Source: Siphonodentalium dalli (Eukaryota > Mollusca > Scaphopoda > Gadilida > Siphonodentaliidae). From it: 64,000 nucleotides of DNA. Each line of letters begins with the position of its first letter. Within the stretch, counting starts at the first letter, position 1. Under the pieces are notes generated by a model, which was not told where the DNA came from, made no database searches, and saw only the letters and a program-made list of their open reading frames with translations. Of this stretch, positions 1 through 10,400 are shown one piece after another. The position numbers and the translations under genes are program-made. Where the stretch lies: the NCBI GenBank assembly GCA_032622095.1, contig CP136067.1:131941990-132005989 (forward strand). Direction: 5' to 3'.

Positions 1-2903
1 AGCAGAATTCGTTCATTAAATTCATCATTACTTCTCCCGTTGTTCCATTGAGGAAATGATATGGATTTATCTACAACATGTATATCTCTAGTTCGCGGCG
101 GACTGTCGTTTTCCGATTCAAAATAATCACACGATAAATCTATCACATCTTGGTTCGTAATATTGGCATCGCCAAAAGTTACGTTTCGGTTAAATTGGTG
201 GAATCGAACATGTTCTATAGCAGCAGCCATAGACTCTGTTGGGGTAGACACTTCTCGAAACTTTAGTTCTTCGACTTGCGGCCGATCATTATCACCGAAC
301 CTATTCCCCATTTCAATAAGGATTTCCTTGAACGTCATATGCGAACTATTTTCTTCGAGCGACTTGTGATAGTCGAGGGCGGAACCCTCCAGACAAGATG
401 ACAGTGTAGCTTTACATTCGGCTTTATTCCAACGTTTAAATTCAGCAAATGAACGGAATTCGAAGTCAAACGGCTGCCCAGTTACTTTACCGCCCTTTGA
501 TAATGGTATTTGTGGCGTTATTGAGTTTACTCCATTTATAGATACATCTCGAAAATAATTTTGTCTGGGTCCCGTGTCAGCAGACGCAGGCATATTTTGG
601 GCTGGTTTTGCATTTACCTTCTCGCGCCCGGATGTTACTGAAATTCCACTGATTGTTGGTTCCCGTAATGAGTTTTTGTCAGACCGACGTTGAAATGTTA
701 TGTCAACATCACCCCTTTCTGGCGATGTGGTTAGATTTTTCGTTGTAACAGTTTGGTAACCACCATAAACTTGTTCGTCAGTTCCGCTAATTGTTATAGG
801 AACATTTTGCATAGGTGGGTTAGTTGGAATTCTGCCAGATGGATATTGTTGCATTGGAACATCCTGAGTAGTAACTAAACTCAGATTGTTGGACTGGACC
901 ATGATCGGGGGGTTATTTGGTACCTGTGTCTGAGGTACTGACGCATTCTCCCCGTATTGTGTTGGCAGAACCTGGGGATCTACTCCCAATTGCATAGCTA
1001 CATTTGATGGTTGCATTGTAGGTTGCATTGGTATTTGCTGATACGGTTGTTGACTAACAACCGGAGTCTGCCGAGAGTTTGTAGGCGGTTGATCTGTTAT
1101 CGGAATATAAGGCACATTTTGACCAAAAGCATTCGTAAGCATCCAACCAGTTTGCTGTTTGGGGTCGTTTCCACACGATTGTGCGGTGACAAACTGTTGA
1201 CTCGTCGGGCCTGGACTGTCATTTGGGGGATTGACTGTTGTCCCCACGGGGAAATTTTGCCCATTCCCCATTGACTGCATCCCGGAAACTGTTTGGGCAG
1301 AAAGGATGGCTCCGGCAATCATGTTTGTCGCTACAGACATCATTGCCTGATTTAAATAGCCCCCAGGTGGGATTTGAACTGCCATAGCTTGATCATACCC
1401 TGGTTGTGGAGGCATATGCACTGCAGGGTTAAATTGCTGTGCCAAAGCTTGGTGTATTTCTCCGGATTGGTTTACCACCGGTTTGCTAACGGGTGGGACC
1501 GAAACTGATGACACGGACATTGTAGAAACCTCATTCGGAGGTACATGTTGGGGCACAGAACCCGACACAGAATTCCCCAGCCAAACTTGATTCGCCCCTG
1601 CATTGCTTTGCATTGCCCCAAGTGGACCCGATAATGGCCCTGATGTCGTGCACACATTTGGGGTAGGCATACTCTGAATGTTTGTACCCCATGGCGTTTT
1701 ATTTGGAACATAGCCATGTGGTAGTGACACTGTGGGCATGGGCCAAGATGTCGGCTGTACTGCCGGTGTCTGTGCAGGAAGAGATATTTGTTCGAATGTA
1801 CGATCTCCCACGGGAGCATACTTTGTAGTAGCTCCTTTATACCGAGTCCCATTCAGCTGAATGGGGGCAGTATCCAACTTGGAAATCGGACACGTCCCTG
1901 TACTGGAACATGTGTAAGGAGACGTTGGTACTTGTATACCTTTCCAACCCAGTACGTCGCCCCTATTGGGATACGGTTTCCACCTGTTTGAAACTGGTTT
2001 CGCTCTCCTAGTGGACCCTGGATCGGTTACCTTATCAACATTGTGAATTCCCTCAACTTGCTTTGGTCTAACGACCTCGTGACTTCCCACTGGTTGGGGA
2101 CTCACTTGATTTGTGACCACCGGAGCGCCATAATTAAGGAAAGGCGAACCAAACATTTGCATGTTATGTGGATTGAATACCGGCGGATTCCAATATGGCG
2201 GCGGTACATCTGGGCGACACCAAAATTGTGCCACGCACGGTTGCACGTCTCTGGGTTGATAAGAGATATATGAACCATTTGTTGTCGGATCTGGTGTCAA
2301 ATTTGTGTCCGATTGTGGAATTGTTACAGTCGTTTCTGGAATTGTGGACATCAGCAGATTTCCCATCCCATTTCCCGATAAGTAACTGGACATATTATGC
2401 ACATTGGTAACTTGGGCCCCTGAATCGGAAATGGTACCATCAAAATTAGTTGGGTACAATGGTTGTTGGTATGTCATGTTTTGATTCGTTCCAACTGTCA
2501 TTTGTTCTGTATTCGGGGTTTGGACATTGCTAGGCTGCCAAGCGTTAATTTCAGTTGACAATAAGTCCGGCGCGTTGAAACTGTTATGTGATGCCCCACC
2601 ACCGTTACTCACTTGCGAATATATTTTTTCGCAATGGTTAGTATCACTCCCGATAACCATTGAGTGCATGAACGTTTGATTTGATGGGTAATCATACATT
2701 AATCCGATTGAGGTGTTTGACCCCGTGTGACTAGAAGCTCCATGAGCAAATCCGGACATTGAATCATCCTGTTGGCTAATCAGCGGATTAGCGACGGAGT
2801 ATACCCACGGAGTGTGCGCTTGAGCGAACACTGGCTCAACTCGCTGGCTGTTTATCGGATTATACGCCGCTTTCACATCTGCACTGATGTTTTGAATCAT
2901 CAT
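1..2903 (-). CDS. Gag-like retrotransposon polyprotein, partial at left edge
   Basis: Read on the minus strand, an ATG at 2903-2901 opens a frame with no stop codon through to base 1: 967 complete codons and still open. In-frame TAG and TGA lie just upstream, so this ATG is the first possible start. About 800 N-terminal residues are low complexity, rich in Gln, Pro, Asn, Thr, Val, Ser and Met, with no transmembrane segment seen. Near residues 805-915 (about 480-170 on the plus strand) the sequence becomes globular. A GQPFDFEF...RWNKAECKATLSSCLEG stretch and a later EMGNRFG motif resemble the helical Retrotrans_gag fold, which builds the particle of LTR elements. No CCHC zinc knuckle, protease or reverse transcriptase is reached before the edge. 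The intact frame contrasts with the decayed copies elsewhere. It could instead be a domesticated Arc/PNMA-like Gag gene. Gag call moderately sure; open frame certain. Confidence 0.72.
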   Translation of the reverse strand, partial: MMIQNISADVKAAYNPINSQRVEPVFAQAHTPWVYSVANPLISQQDDSMSGFAHGASSHTGSNTSIGLMYDYPSNQTFMHSMVIGSDTNHCEKIYSQVSNGGGASHNSFNAPDLLSTEINAWQPSNVQTPNTEQMTVGTNQNMTYQQPLYPTNFDGTISDSGAQVTNVHNMSSYLSGNGMGNLLMSTIPETTVTIPQSDTNLTPDPTTNGSYISYQPRDVQPCVAQFWCRPDVPPPYWNPPVFNPHNMQMFGSPFLNYGAPVVTNQVSPQPVGSHEVVRPKQVEGIHNVDKVTDPGSTRRAKPVSNRWKPYPNRGDVLGWKGIQVPTSPYTCSSTGTCPISKLDTAPIQLNGTRYKGATTKYAPVGDRTFEQISLPAQTPAVQPTSWPMPTVSLPHGYVPNKTPWGTNIQSMPTPNVCTTSGPLSGPLGAMQSNAGANQVWLGNSVSGSVPQHVPPNEVSTMSVSSVSVPPVSKPVVNQSGEIHQALAQQFNPAVHMPPQPGYDQAMAVQIPPGGYLNQAMMSVATNMIAGAILSAQTVSGMQSMGNGQNFPVGTTVNPPNDSPGPTSQQFVTAQSCGNDPKQQTGWMLTNAFGQNVPYIPITDQPPTNSRQTPVVSQQPYQQIPMQPTMQPSNVAMQLGVDPQVLPTQYGENASVPQTQVPNNPPIMVQSNNLSLVTTQDVPMQQYPSGRIPTNPPMQNVPITISGTDEQVYGGYQTVTTKNLTTSPERGDVDITFQRRSDKNSLREPTISGISVTSGREKVNAKPAQNMPASADTGPRQNYFRDVSINGVNSITPQIPLSKGGKVTGQPFDFEFRSFAEFKRWNKAECKATLSSCLEGSALDYHKSLEENSSHMTFKEILIEMGNRFGDNDRPQVEELKFREVSTPTESMAAAIEHVRFHQFNRNVTFGDANITNQDVIDLSCDYFESENDSPPRTRDIHVVDKSISFPQWNNGRSNDEFNERIL

Positions 2904-3870
2904 GCAAATGACCTACTTCCCGTTTCAACAAAATAACGATTGGCTGTTTTAGCAGATACGAATAGTTCCGAAAATTCCAGCAAGAATTTTCATGAGATCG
3001 CAACGTTGTTATAGCGACGTCCCCTCGTTGGACTGTTTCGGGAAATTATTCGTTATCTTCCAAAAAACAATTCGCGCAAATAAAAACTCCCAAAATTTGC
3101 TAATTTCGGAACTCCTCGATAAAAGATGTTATACAAGGTGTAAATGCACGAATATTGAACAAATGGTGATATACTATCCGAAATATGCCTATATAAACGC
3201 TATTGGTAGCCTTTATAGACAAATTCACCTACATTTATAAAACCATTTGAAAAATTTGAAAATAATCCTACGAAAATTGGCAAAAAAAATCCTCTGAGAC
3301 AAAAATAATTCAATTGCATAAAATTAAAGAATTGAAAAGAAATTTCCGTGAAAATGGGCAAGAACGAAAAAATAAGTGCCAATTAATTGAAAAATACGGC
3401 GAACTTGATTGAAATGTCCGCGCAGCAGAATGAAAACAAAACAGCCTTCATTCCCTACCAAAAAAATAAATACTCCAATAGCAACTGGTTTGAGAAAAAA
3501 TAAATATTCAACAAAGTGGCAAACACTTGTGTGAAAAAAAAAATGCAAGCCAAAAAACAATCAGAAAAATGGCAAAAAAGTATGACAAAAAGCAAAATTA
3601 TCTTATAAATAAATAAATAGGAAAAATAGTATGCAGTGCAAAGTGCGAAGAGCAAAAATTACCTTGCGGATTGCAGAAATTACCAAAGATTCTAAACGGA
3701 TTGAAAAAACATGTGAAAAATTATTTTGCCAGTGTGAGAAAACAGTGTCTTTTACCGGCGAGAAAAATATCAAGAAACAGTGCACAAAAAACGCCGCAAA
3801 GATTCGAGTAAGGTCGACGACGCCATTTGTTATAATTTTGGGGTATTGTGCAGCATTGTGAATAATTATA
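2904..3870 (-). other. AT-rich leader upstream of the Gag-like frame; possible primer-binding site
   Basis: No convincing gene on either strand. The stacked short minus-strand frames at 3200-3785 are what a T-rich strand gives by chance. On the minus strand a TGGCGTCGTCGACC string (plus 3809-3822) sits directly after ..ATAACAAA. It looks like an LTR end (CA) followed by a tRNA-type primer-binding site (TGG..), which would place a 5' LTR above about 3830. The 3' LTR would lie outside the window, so this stays unproven. Confidence 0.25.
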
Positions 3871-4204
3871 CATGAAGTGCAAGTGTGAAATAATACCTTT
3901 TAATAATACAGCAATAGAAATACACGATGTTGTCAATAGGTTGGTTTGGATTCGAGTGATGGGTTTCCGTCAGCCTCGTCATCTCGTGAACTTCCGGCTA
4001 TCTTCGGGCATCCTCGGTGGTCTCCGGATTCTCCCGTATCTTCGCTCCAATATCGCTATATTGGAGCCGTTTGCCGAGAAGCATCTATTTGATACAGGTT
4101 TTACTCTACCAGGCCTAACTATTAAAACCCATAAATACAACATTTTGAGCGCACACTGCCTGCGGCACAGAACACGCTCGATTTTTATCATGGAAACAAA
4201 TCAA
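3870..4204. other. Unassigned sequence between leader and promoter-like repeats
   Basis: A 117-codon plus-strand frame exists here but shows no domain, no conserved motif and no initiation context, and I do not call it. The stretch could be part of an LTR belonging to the Gag-like frame. A short inverted pair, TCCAATATCGCTATATTGGA, is visible near 4047-4066. Confidence 0.3.
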
Positions 4205-4730
4205 TTTCTTCCATCTAAAAGATAATTACGTGCTGGACCCTGTCATTTTAGGAATATATAAGTATTCCACGCAGACATACCTCAGTCTCAGCTTAAAATT
4301 TTGAAAAATAACAGTTTTATCGACATAAATCGATTTGAATGGGAAAATCCCGTGTTAAAATTTATCATCGAAAAAAAATAATTTCTTCCATCTAAAAAAT
4401 AATTACGTGTTGTACCCTGTCAATTTAGGAATATATAAGTATTCCACTCAGACACACCAAGTCTCAGCTCAAAATTTTGAAAAATAAGAGTTTTATCGAC
4501 ATAAATCGATTTGAATAGCAAATCCCATGTTAAAATTTATCATAGAAAAAAATTAATTTCTTCCATCTAAAAAATAATTACGTGCTGTACCCTGTCATTT
4601 TAGGAATATATAAGTATTCCACACAGACACACCAAGTCTCAGCTTCAAATTTTGAAAAATAAGAATTTTATCGACATAAATCAATTTTAATGGCAGATCC
4701 CATGTTAAATAAATTTTAGGGCCCTGCGAA
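4205..4730 (+). repeat. Three tandem 176-bp modules, each with a TATA box
   Basis: Three head-to-tail copies start at about 4205, 4382 and 4557 with TTTCTTCCATCTAAAA. Each holds a GGAATATATAAGTATTCC block; TATATAAG lies at 4255-4262, 4432-4439 and 4607-4614. In the first copy a TCAGTC initiator-like sequence begins 27 bases after the first T of the TATA box, which is core-promoter spacing. Copies 2 and 3 keep the related AAGTCTCAGC. The TATA block is nearly palindromic, so it could also serve the minus strand and the Gag-like frame. Repeat certain; promoter role inferred. Confidence 0.7.
4255..4287 (+). promoter_or_regulatory. Candidate TATA box plus initiator
   Basis: TATATAAG followed 27 bases later (T to T) by TCAGTC is the clearest core-promoter-like pair in the 176-bp array. 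No credible plus-strand gene begins downstream, so any product would be non-coding or the match is fortuitous. Confidence 0.3.
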
Positions 4731-4789
4731 TGTTTTCTGAACTGTTCCATATTGGCCACCAGAGTCCATATTTGACAGGTTCTACCTGA

Positions 4790-5660
4790 TAATTGTGTGA
4801 CAGTACAGTCGCGTTACTTTATACGTCAACATTGGTCATTATCACCCGACAAATTTATTTCGGTCTATCGTATCAACCCCCATGTAGCCTGACTAAGTGT
4901 CAACATTGGTCTTTATCGCTCCACTAATTTTTATCGTCTCATCGGTATGAATTCCATATCCAATTATCCACATATAACCAACCGAACCTCTAATCCCGGT
5001 CCAATTTTTTTCATCGCTATAGTCAAGTTACGTAATATTTTATCACGTGATACTTGTACTTACATGTATATGTCTATGGTATTACTATAGTATACGGTAT
5101 ACGTATATCAATTGCTATTCCTTTCTATATAATCCTTGTGCCATCTATAGAGATAAAGATAATTTCAGACCCCCCCCCCCCCCCCAATTTTATATCATTG
5201 CCGCTACAGTACAGTCGCGATGCATCACATGGCAACATTGATCGCTGTCGCTCTACTAATTTATGGCAGTTCATCGTTCCCCTTTTTCTCCGAGTCTATT
5301 TAACCAACCCAACATCTAATCCCGGCCTAAATTATTATTTTTATTTTCATCGGTATACCGTAGTTGTGTTAATACATACATATTTTTATCATTTGATTCC
5401 AATTTGCATTGTACCACTATAGAAGTCCATAAATGACTATTCTGGCACTATATAGAGATAACTAAGATTATGACACCCCCCCCCCCCCCATTTTATAGCC
5501 TTGTTGCAACAGTAGAGTTGAGATGCATGATATGTCAACATTGGTCGTTATCGCTCTACAAATTTATATTGGTTCAACCCTTAGTTCCCTGTATCGCCCA
5601 CTCCTCCCTCAATTTATTTTTTCATTTGTATTATAGTCTCGTTACGTACATATTTTATCT
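4790..5660. repeat. Decayed dispersed repeats with poly-C tracts
   Basis: A module of the form 'cagtcgcg.. ..caacattggtc.ttatcgctc.a..aattta' recurs near 4805-4870, 4905-4945, 5207-5270 and 5508-5570 with much divergence. Runs of C lie at 5169-5185 and 5475-5489. Proline-rich short frames across the C runs are artefacts. No gene seen. Confidence 0.55.
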
Positions 5661-5839
5661 CTTGTAACTTTTGCTTCAACATGCCGATTTCCGCTGCAGA
5701 CGATACAAAACTGACAACATTTCGAAATGTAAGCAGGCTTCAAACTCATCTTATCCAAGAAACTTGTGTATAAGGTGTACTCGCATTTGTTGCGTTAAAA
5801 ACCAAAGGTCCCAAGTCAAGGTCCAAAATCCCCAACACA

Positions 5840-6145
5840 CTGATGTGAGGTTTAATGATAACTCACATCTACATAACCTAACCAATATAAGGATGTGAGG
5901 TGTAATGATAACTCCATCCACATACAGTAATGTCCAAAGTAATTGACCACTTAACCACAGCAGAATTATGGGTAATTTTTCAGGCTTTTAAATCCTGAAA
6001 AATTACCAATAATTATGCTGTGGTTAAGTGGTCAATTACTTTGGGCATTACTGTAACCAATATAAGGATGTGAGGTTTAATGATAACTCTATCCACATAA
6101 TCAATATAAGGGTGTGATGTTTAATGATAACGCCATCCACGATTC
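5840..6145 (+). repeat. Short minisatellite interrupted by a MITE
   Basis: Several copies of a roughly 45-55-bp unit, 'aaggatgtgaggtttaatga' followed by 'taactccatccacataacca', run through this interval. A palindromic element (5925-6053) sits inside one unit at a TA dinucleotide. Confidence 0.7.
5925..6053. mobile_element. Palindromic Tc1/mariner-type MITE with TA duplication
   Basis: The element starts CAGTAATGTCCAAAGTAATT and ends with its near-perfect complement ending GCATTACTG. The arms are about 60 bp with a short loop. It is bounded by TA at 5923-5924 and 6054-6055. TA duplication plus CAGT termini are typical of Tc1/mariner families. There is no coding capacity, so it would depend on a transposase supplied elsewhere. 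Removing it and one TA restores the surrounding minisatellite unit. Confidence 0.8.
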
Positions 6146-6149
6146 CACA

Positions 6150-6480
6150 TAACTAATAACTATGTGTGAAAATTAAATAAAAAAATTAAATTCCATGATG
6201 GTGTCCAATATGGACTATCTAATTCTGCTCCAAAAACATGTATATTCAATATATGGATGTTTATTGGGGGGGAGGGGGAAACCGATTATTTCAATGATAT
6301 TTTAATTCACTGGGATCCAAAACCCGACCTACGGGAGCGCGCTTCGTGCACAACTGTATCTTAAGCATATGTGCATACTGTATTTAATAAGCCAACAATT
6401 GGAATCCCAACAGAGAAGACTGGCGTAGGTCCCTTGCGCATAGACATCGTTGATGATCTCTATGGGAAACCAACTTGACA
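6150..6480. other. No gene recognised
   Basis: AT-rich sequence with a G-rich tract near 6267-6281. No domain, splice-bounded exon or clear repeat was recognised here. Confidence 0.5.
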
Positions 6481-6489
6481 TTTAATAGA

Positions 6490-7010
6490 CAATTTCGATT
6501 AACTGCAATAACTTAAGGAATCTCTAATTGAGCTCAAGCCCAATAAGAATATTCCTTCAGTTATTGTGCTTAAGCGCAGTTAGAGATACCTTATTGCGCT
6601 TAAGCACAATGTGATATTCCTGTGCAATAAGGAATATTCTTATTGCGCTTAAGTGTAATAAGACATTCCTTATTACACGTAAGCGAAATTACATCAATAT
6701 TGCACTTAAGCGCAATTAATATATCTCTCATTAGATCACCCTTGTGCAAATAGTAGAATAATCCTATATTTGTTCCACCCATTGTACCATGGAGATGGAC
6801 TACACCACCTGAATTATAGGGAGTTTATGTACTATATGTAATATATTCCTTATTAAGAGATTCCTTATTGGGTTTTATTATATAAGCGCAATTTGTAAAT
6901 TCCATTATTGCGCTTGAGTACAGTTAAATATATCCTTATTGCGCTTAAGCACAATAGAGATTCCCTTATTGTGCTTAAGCGCAATTAGCTCTTCTTGCGA
7001 TTAATAACAA
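6490..7010. repeat. Cluster of self-complementary GCGCTTAAGCGC-type repeats
   Basis: About ten diverged copies of a palindrome of the type ATTGCGCTTAAGCGCAAT, alternating with 'taaggaata' or 'gagatacctt' links, fill the interval. Each can fold on itself, and neighbouring copies can pair with each other. It looks like a decayed satellite. The minus-strand frame across it is not called. Confidence 0.65.
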
Positions 7011-7438
7011 AAAAAGTTCTAATTGTATTGTAACTATTGTTTTGTCCTTTAATATTTCCCATACATCATGTACACATATATTATGCTAGAATGGTACTAT
7101 TATTACTAATACCACTCGTAGTAGTTAATACCACCTTACTGTCAATATCCTATCATGGTTAGTTTCAAATCATAACGTTAATTGTTATTACTATGTGTGT
7201 ACTGTACATGTACATCAGTCATCAATTAATAATATTTTGCTATTTTGCATGCGAAGTGGAAGACCCTCCAATAGCTTAACAATACCACTCGGGACAGTGG
7301 GTGTTTTTCCTCAATTAATTGAATTTCTTGTTATGGAGATGTAACCGTGAGGTAAGTGGTCATAACTTGTACGTAAACCCCTTCCACACAGGTTGAGCTG
7401 TGATACCAGAGATTAAGTTGATTTTGTAAGCTTCCTCA
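7010..7438. other. Flank and possible 5' leader of the TRPA-like gene
   Basis: No coding exon recognised. CCCCTTCCACACAG just before 7393 resembles a splice acceptor, 46 bases before the ATG of the TRPA-like N-terminus at 7439. That would fit a 5' untranslated exon lying further upstream. Nothing else is supported. Confidence 0.3.
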
Positions 7439-10400
7439 ATGGCCTCAGCATCACCATATCCCCTCGACATGGCTTCAACAGATTCAACAGATTCCAATTA
7501 TGGGTCTAAGTCATTTCGGCCATTTACACCTGATTCTGACTTAGTCACACAATTTTCTTTTTCACTGAAGCCTGTTGTTAAAGGGGTACTGTACGCCAAA
7601 TGTTGTTGTTGGTTTCTATAGTCTCCGAGTCTGAGAATAAGGTAACACTTTTTTCATTATTTGAAAGTCTGTTGAGTACGAAGTAGTGTTACGGATGACA
7701 AATTTACCGGAATGCAAAATACAAATTGTCGTTGTCGAGTAATTTTTGTACAGTTTTCAACCAAATGAATCAAATAAAAGTTATATTATAGGCATACTAG
7801 TCCCATATAATCATTTAAGTTATTGTATCGTCGCTAGTCAGTGAGTGGCTTGAGTGTTCTCCCCGTATCATCATAATATTTTAAGCGATCGTGTGTGCGA
7901 TCGGTTTAACAAGCCAGTATCCCTCATTTACTTTATTTGATTACGCAAATTCGTAATTTAATTGACGCCATTTTATGGCTCCAGTCATAAATTCAATTTA
8001 TATCAAATTATTAACTTTTAAATTATTAAATTTTAAGATAGCCTATTAACCTGAGCGTTTACAGAATACATCTTCGACTCAAATTACTTATGTTTCTATA
8101 TATTATCGATATTAGATCGTTGTTGTCACCGGAAATTTAATGAAAATGGCGTACAGTACCCCTTTAAGGATGAGGGTGAGTTTGTTCCAACAGAGAAATT
8201 TAATCTACTTGAAAAGAAGACGGAATCTGACATTACAGATGTGGCTAACCTTACTCCATCATTGTGCAAGAGCAGGCGATGCTAGTCGTCTTCAGGATCT
8301 TTTGGATTATTTGAAGAAGAAGAAACCAAATTCAGTGAAGGATAAAATCAACAGTCCTGACGACGATGGCTTGTCTCCCATTCACTATGCTGCTCGACGC
8401 GATAACCTCGAAATTGTTAAGATACTTTTAGATTACGAAGCAGATGTTGATGCCAAAGGAAAAGATGGTGAAACCCCTTTACATTTTGCTGCTAGATACA
8501 GACGTGAGCAATCGAAGCAAAAGACAGATGAACAGCAAACAGATGTATTTGATACTGTGGTAGGCTACCTGATTGGAAACAAAGCAGATATCATTGGTAG
8601 AGACTAGAGACAAGTATGGGCGGACTGCGCTGCATTTTGCTGCAATGCGTGGTAATGAAGACGCTGCTTCCGTTTTGCTCTCACTCATCCGACAAAGACG
8701 TTCTGGGGAAAAAAATGATGAAAATGACGAGGAGAAACTTGTTGGAACATTTTACTGGTGATATTTATAGGCACAACTCCACACAGAAACATCCAACCGT
8801 TCGCGTCTGACGAGCAAGATTTGACACCACTACATGTCGCCTGCATTCACAACCATCGAGAAGTTGCCAGGATGCTGCTTGAAAAAGGTGCAAACTTGAC
8901 AAAAATAGCTGAAAAGTCAGCTAATTCGACACCTCTCCACCTTGCCTGTGCCGAGGGACACACAAATATCGTCCAGTTCCTGTTCGACTTCGGAGAAAAA
9001 AAAATGGGTTTGGTTAATGAAATGATTGAAGCTAAAGATTCATATGGTTATATTTGTCTTCACCTTGCTGCAGATAACGGCCATGAAGAAATTGCAAGGA
9101 TGTATGTTAGCAGGAAGGCTGTCGTGAACACACCATGCAGTAACAAACAGTAGCCCCTGCAATTGGCTGCCGCTGCCGGAGATGATAAGATAGTATAAAG
9201 CTGTTGATAGGTCATGGTTCTAGAATAGATGCTCTCAATGCTGAACAGGCTACTCCTCTCCACAAGGCGTCCACCTTCAACCATGTTAATGTTGTAAAAC
9301 GTCTACTAGATAGTGGAGTAAAGCTTGAAAGTAGAGATATGGATGATTGCACCCCTTTACTGCTTGCTGCTCTCTATGATCATATAGAGACTATTAAGTG
9401 TCTGATCAAGTTGGGTGTTGATCTCACAGTGAGAGATAAGAAGGACAAAACCTGTATTTACCTGGCAACAGAGGAAAACAATTATGAAGCTCTGCAGATG
9501 TTGTTATCCAACGATACAGTTAAGAAACTTGTCAATGTTAGCGACCAAGAAGACAAGGAACCATTGCATGTTGCTGCTGAAGAAGGAAACTTGGAAATTG
9601 TTAAAGCTATTGTTTGATGAAAAAGCGGACATTGACTGTAAAGATGAAGACGAGAATACACCACTTCACTTGGCAGCTAAATTTGGACGAACAAACATTG
9701 TGAAGTTCATTCTTGAAAAAGACAATCGAGCTGTGAATGATGAAGAAATGAACTCCGACACACCACTCCATATTGATGCCTTATTTGGAAATTACAAAAT
9801 AGCTAATGTTCTCATTGAATGTGGTGCCGATGTTACTGCAAGAAATTTAAATTTATGGACACCACTTGACTCTGCTGCATCAAAGGTTGGACAAAAACTG
9901 CCAAATTGTTAATAGAAGAGGGTGCTCTTCTTGGGGTTACGGACAAAGCAAATACGACGCCACTTCATTTAGCAAGTATGAATGGACATGATGACATGGT
10001 TAAGTTACTTATTGAGAAGGGTGCTGTTGTGGGCAAGTGTAACTCAGAAGGTCTCAACTGCTTGGATCTGGCCCTAGAACACCACAATGAGAGCACAGCA
10101 TTAACAATAATAAATTCTGACCACTGGGATGATGCCTTGAGAACCGAGAAACGAGAAACTATTGATCAGACAACAGATAAACAGACTACAGATAAAGAAC
10201 CAAAGGTCATTTCAAGACAGACACCAATGCGAAAGCTTATCAGGAAAATGTCAAGGGTTGCTGAGAAAGTGTTCAACGAATGCATGACAAAGGAAGAATA
10301 TAAAGATAAAGGGAAAAATACAGAAAGCAAGGATTACCAGGTTATACATGTATATAAATTCCTGTATGAGTTCCTGGAAAACGCTTACTGTGATTGGATC

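Noticed and set aside
3200-3785. Stacked hydrophobic minus-strand frames
   Set aside because: Phe/Leu-rich readings of a T-rich strand without motifs or initiation context; expected by chance.
5054-5422. 122-codon frame with a proline run
   Set aside because: The proline run is a poly-C tract, and the rest lies in decayed repeats.
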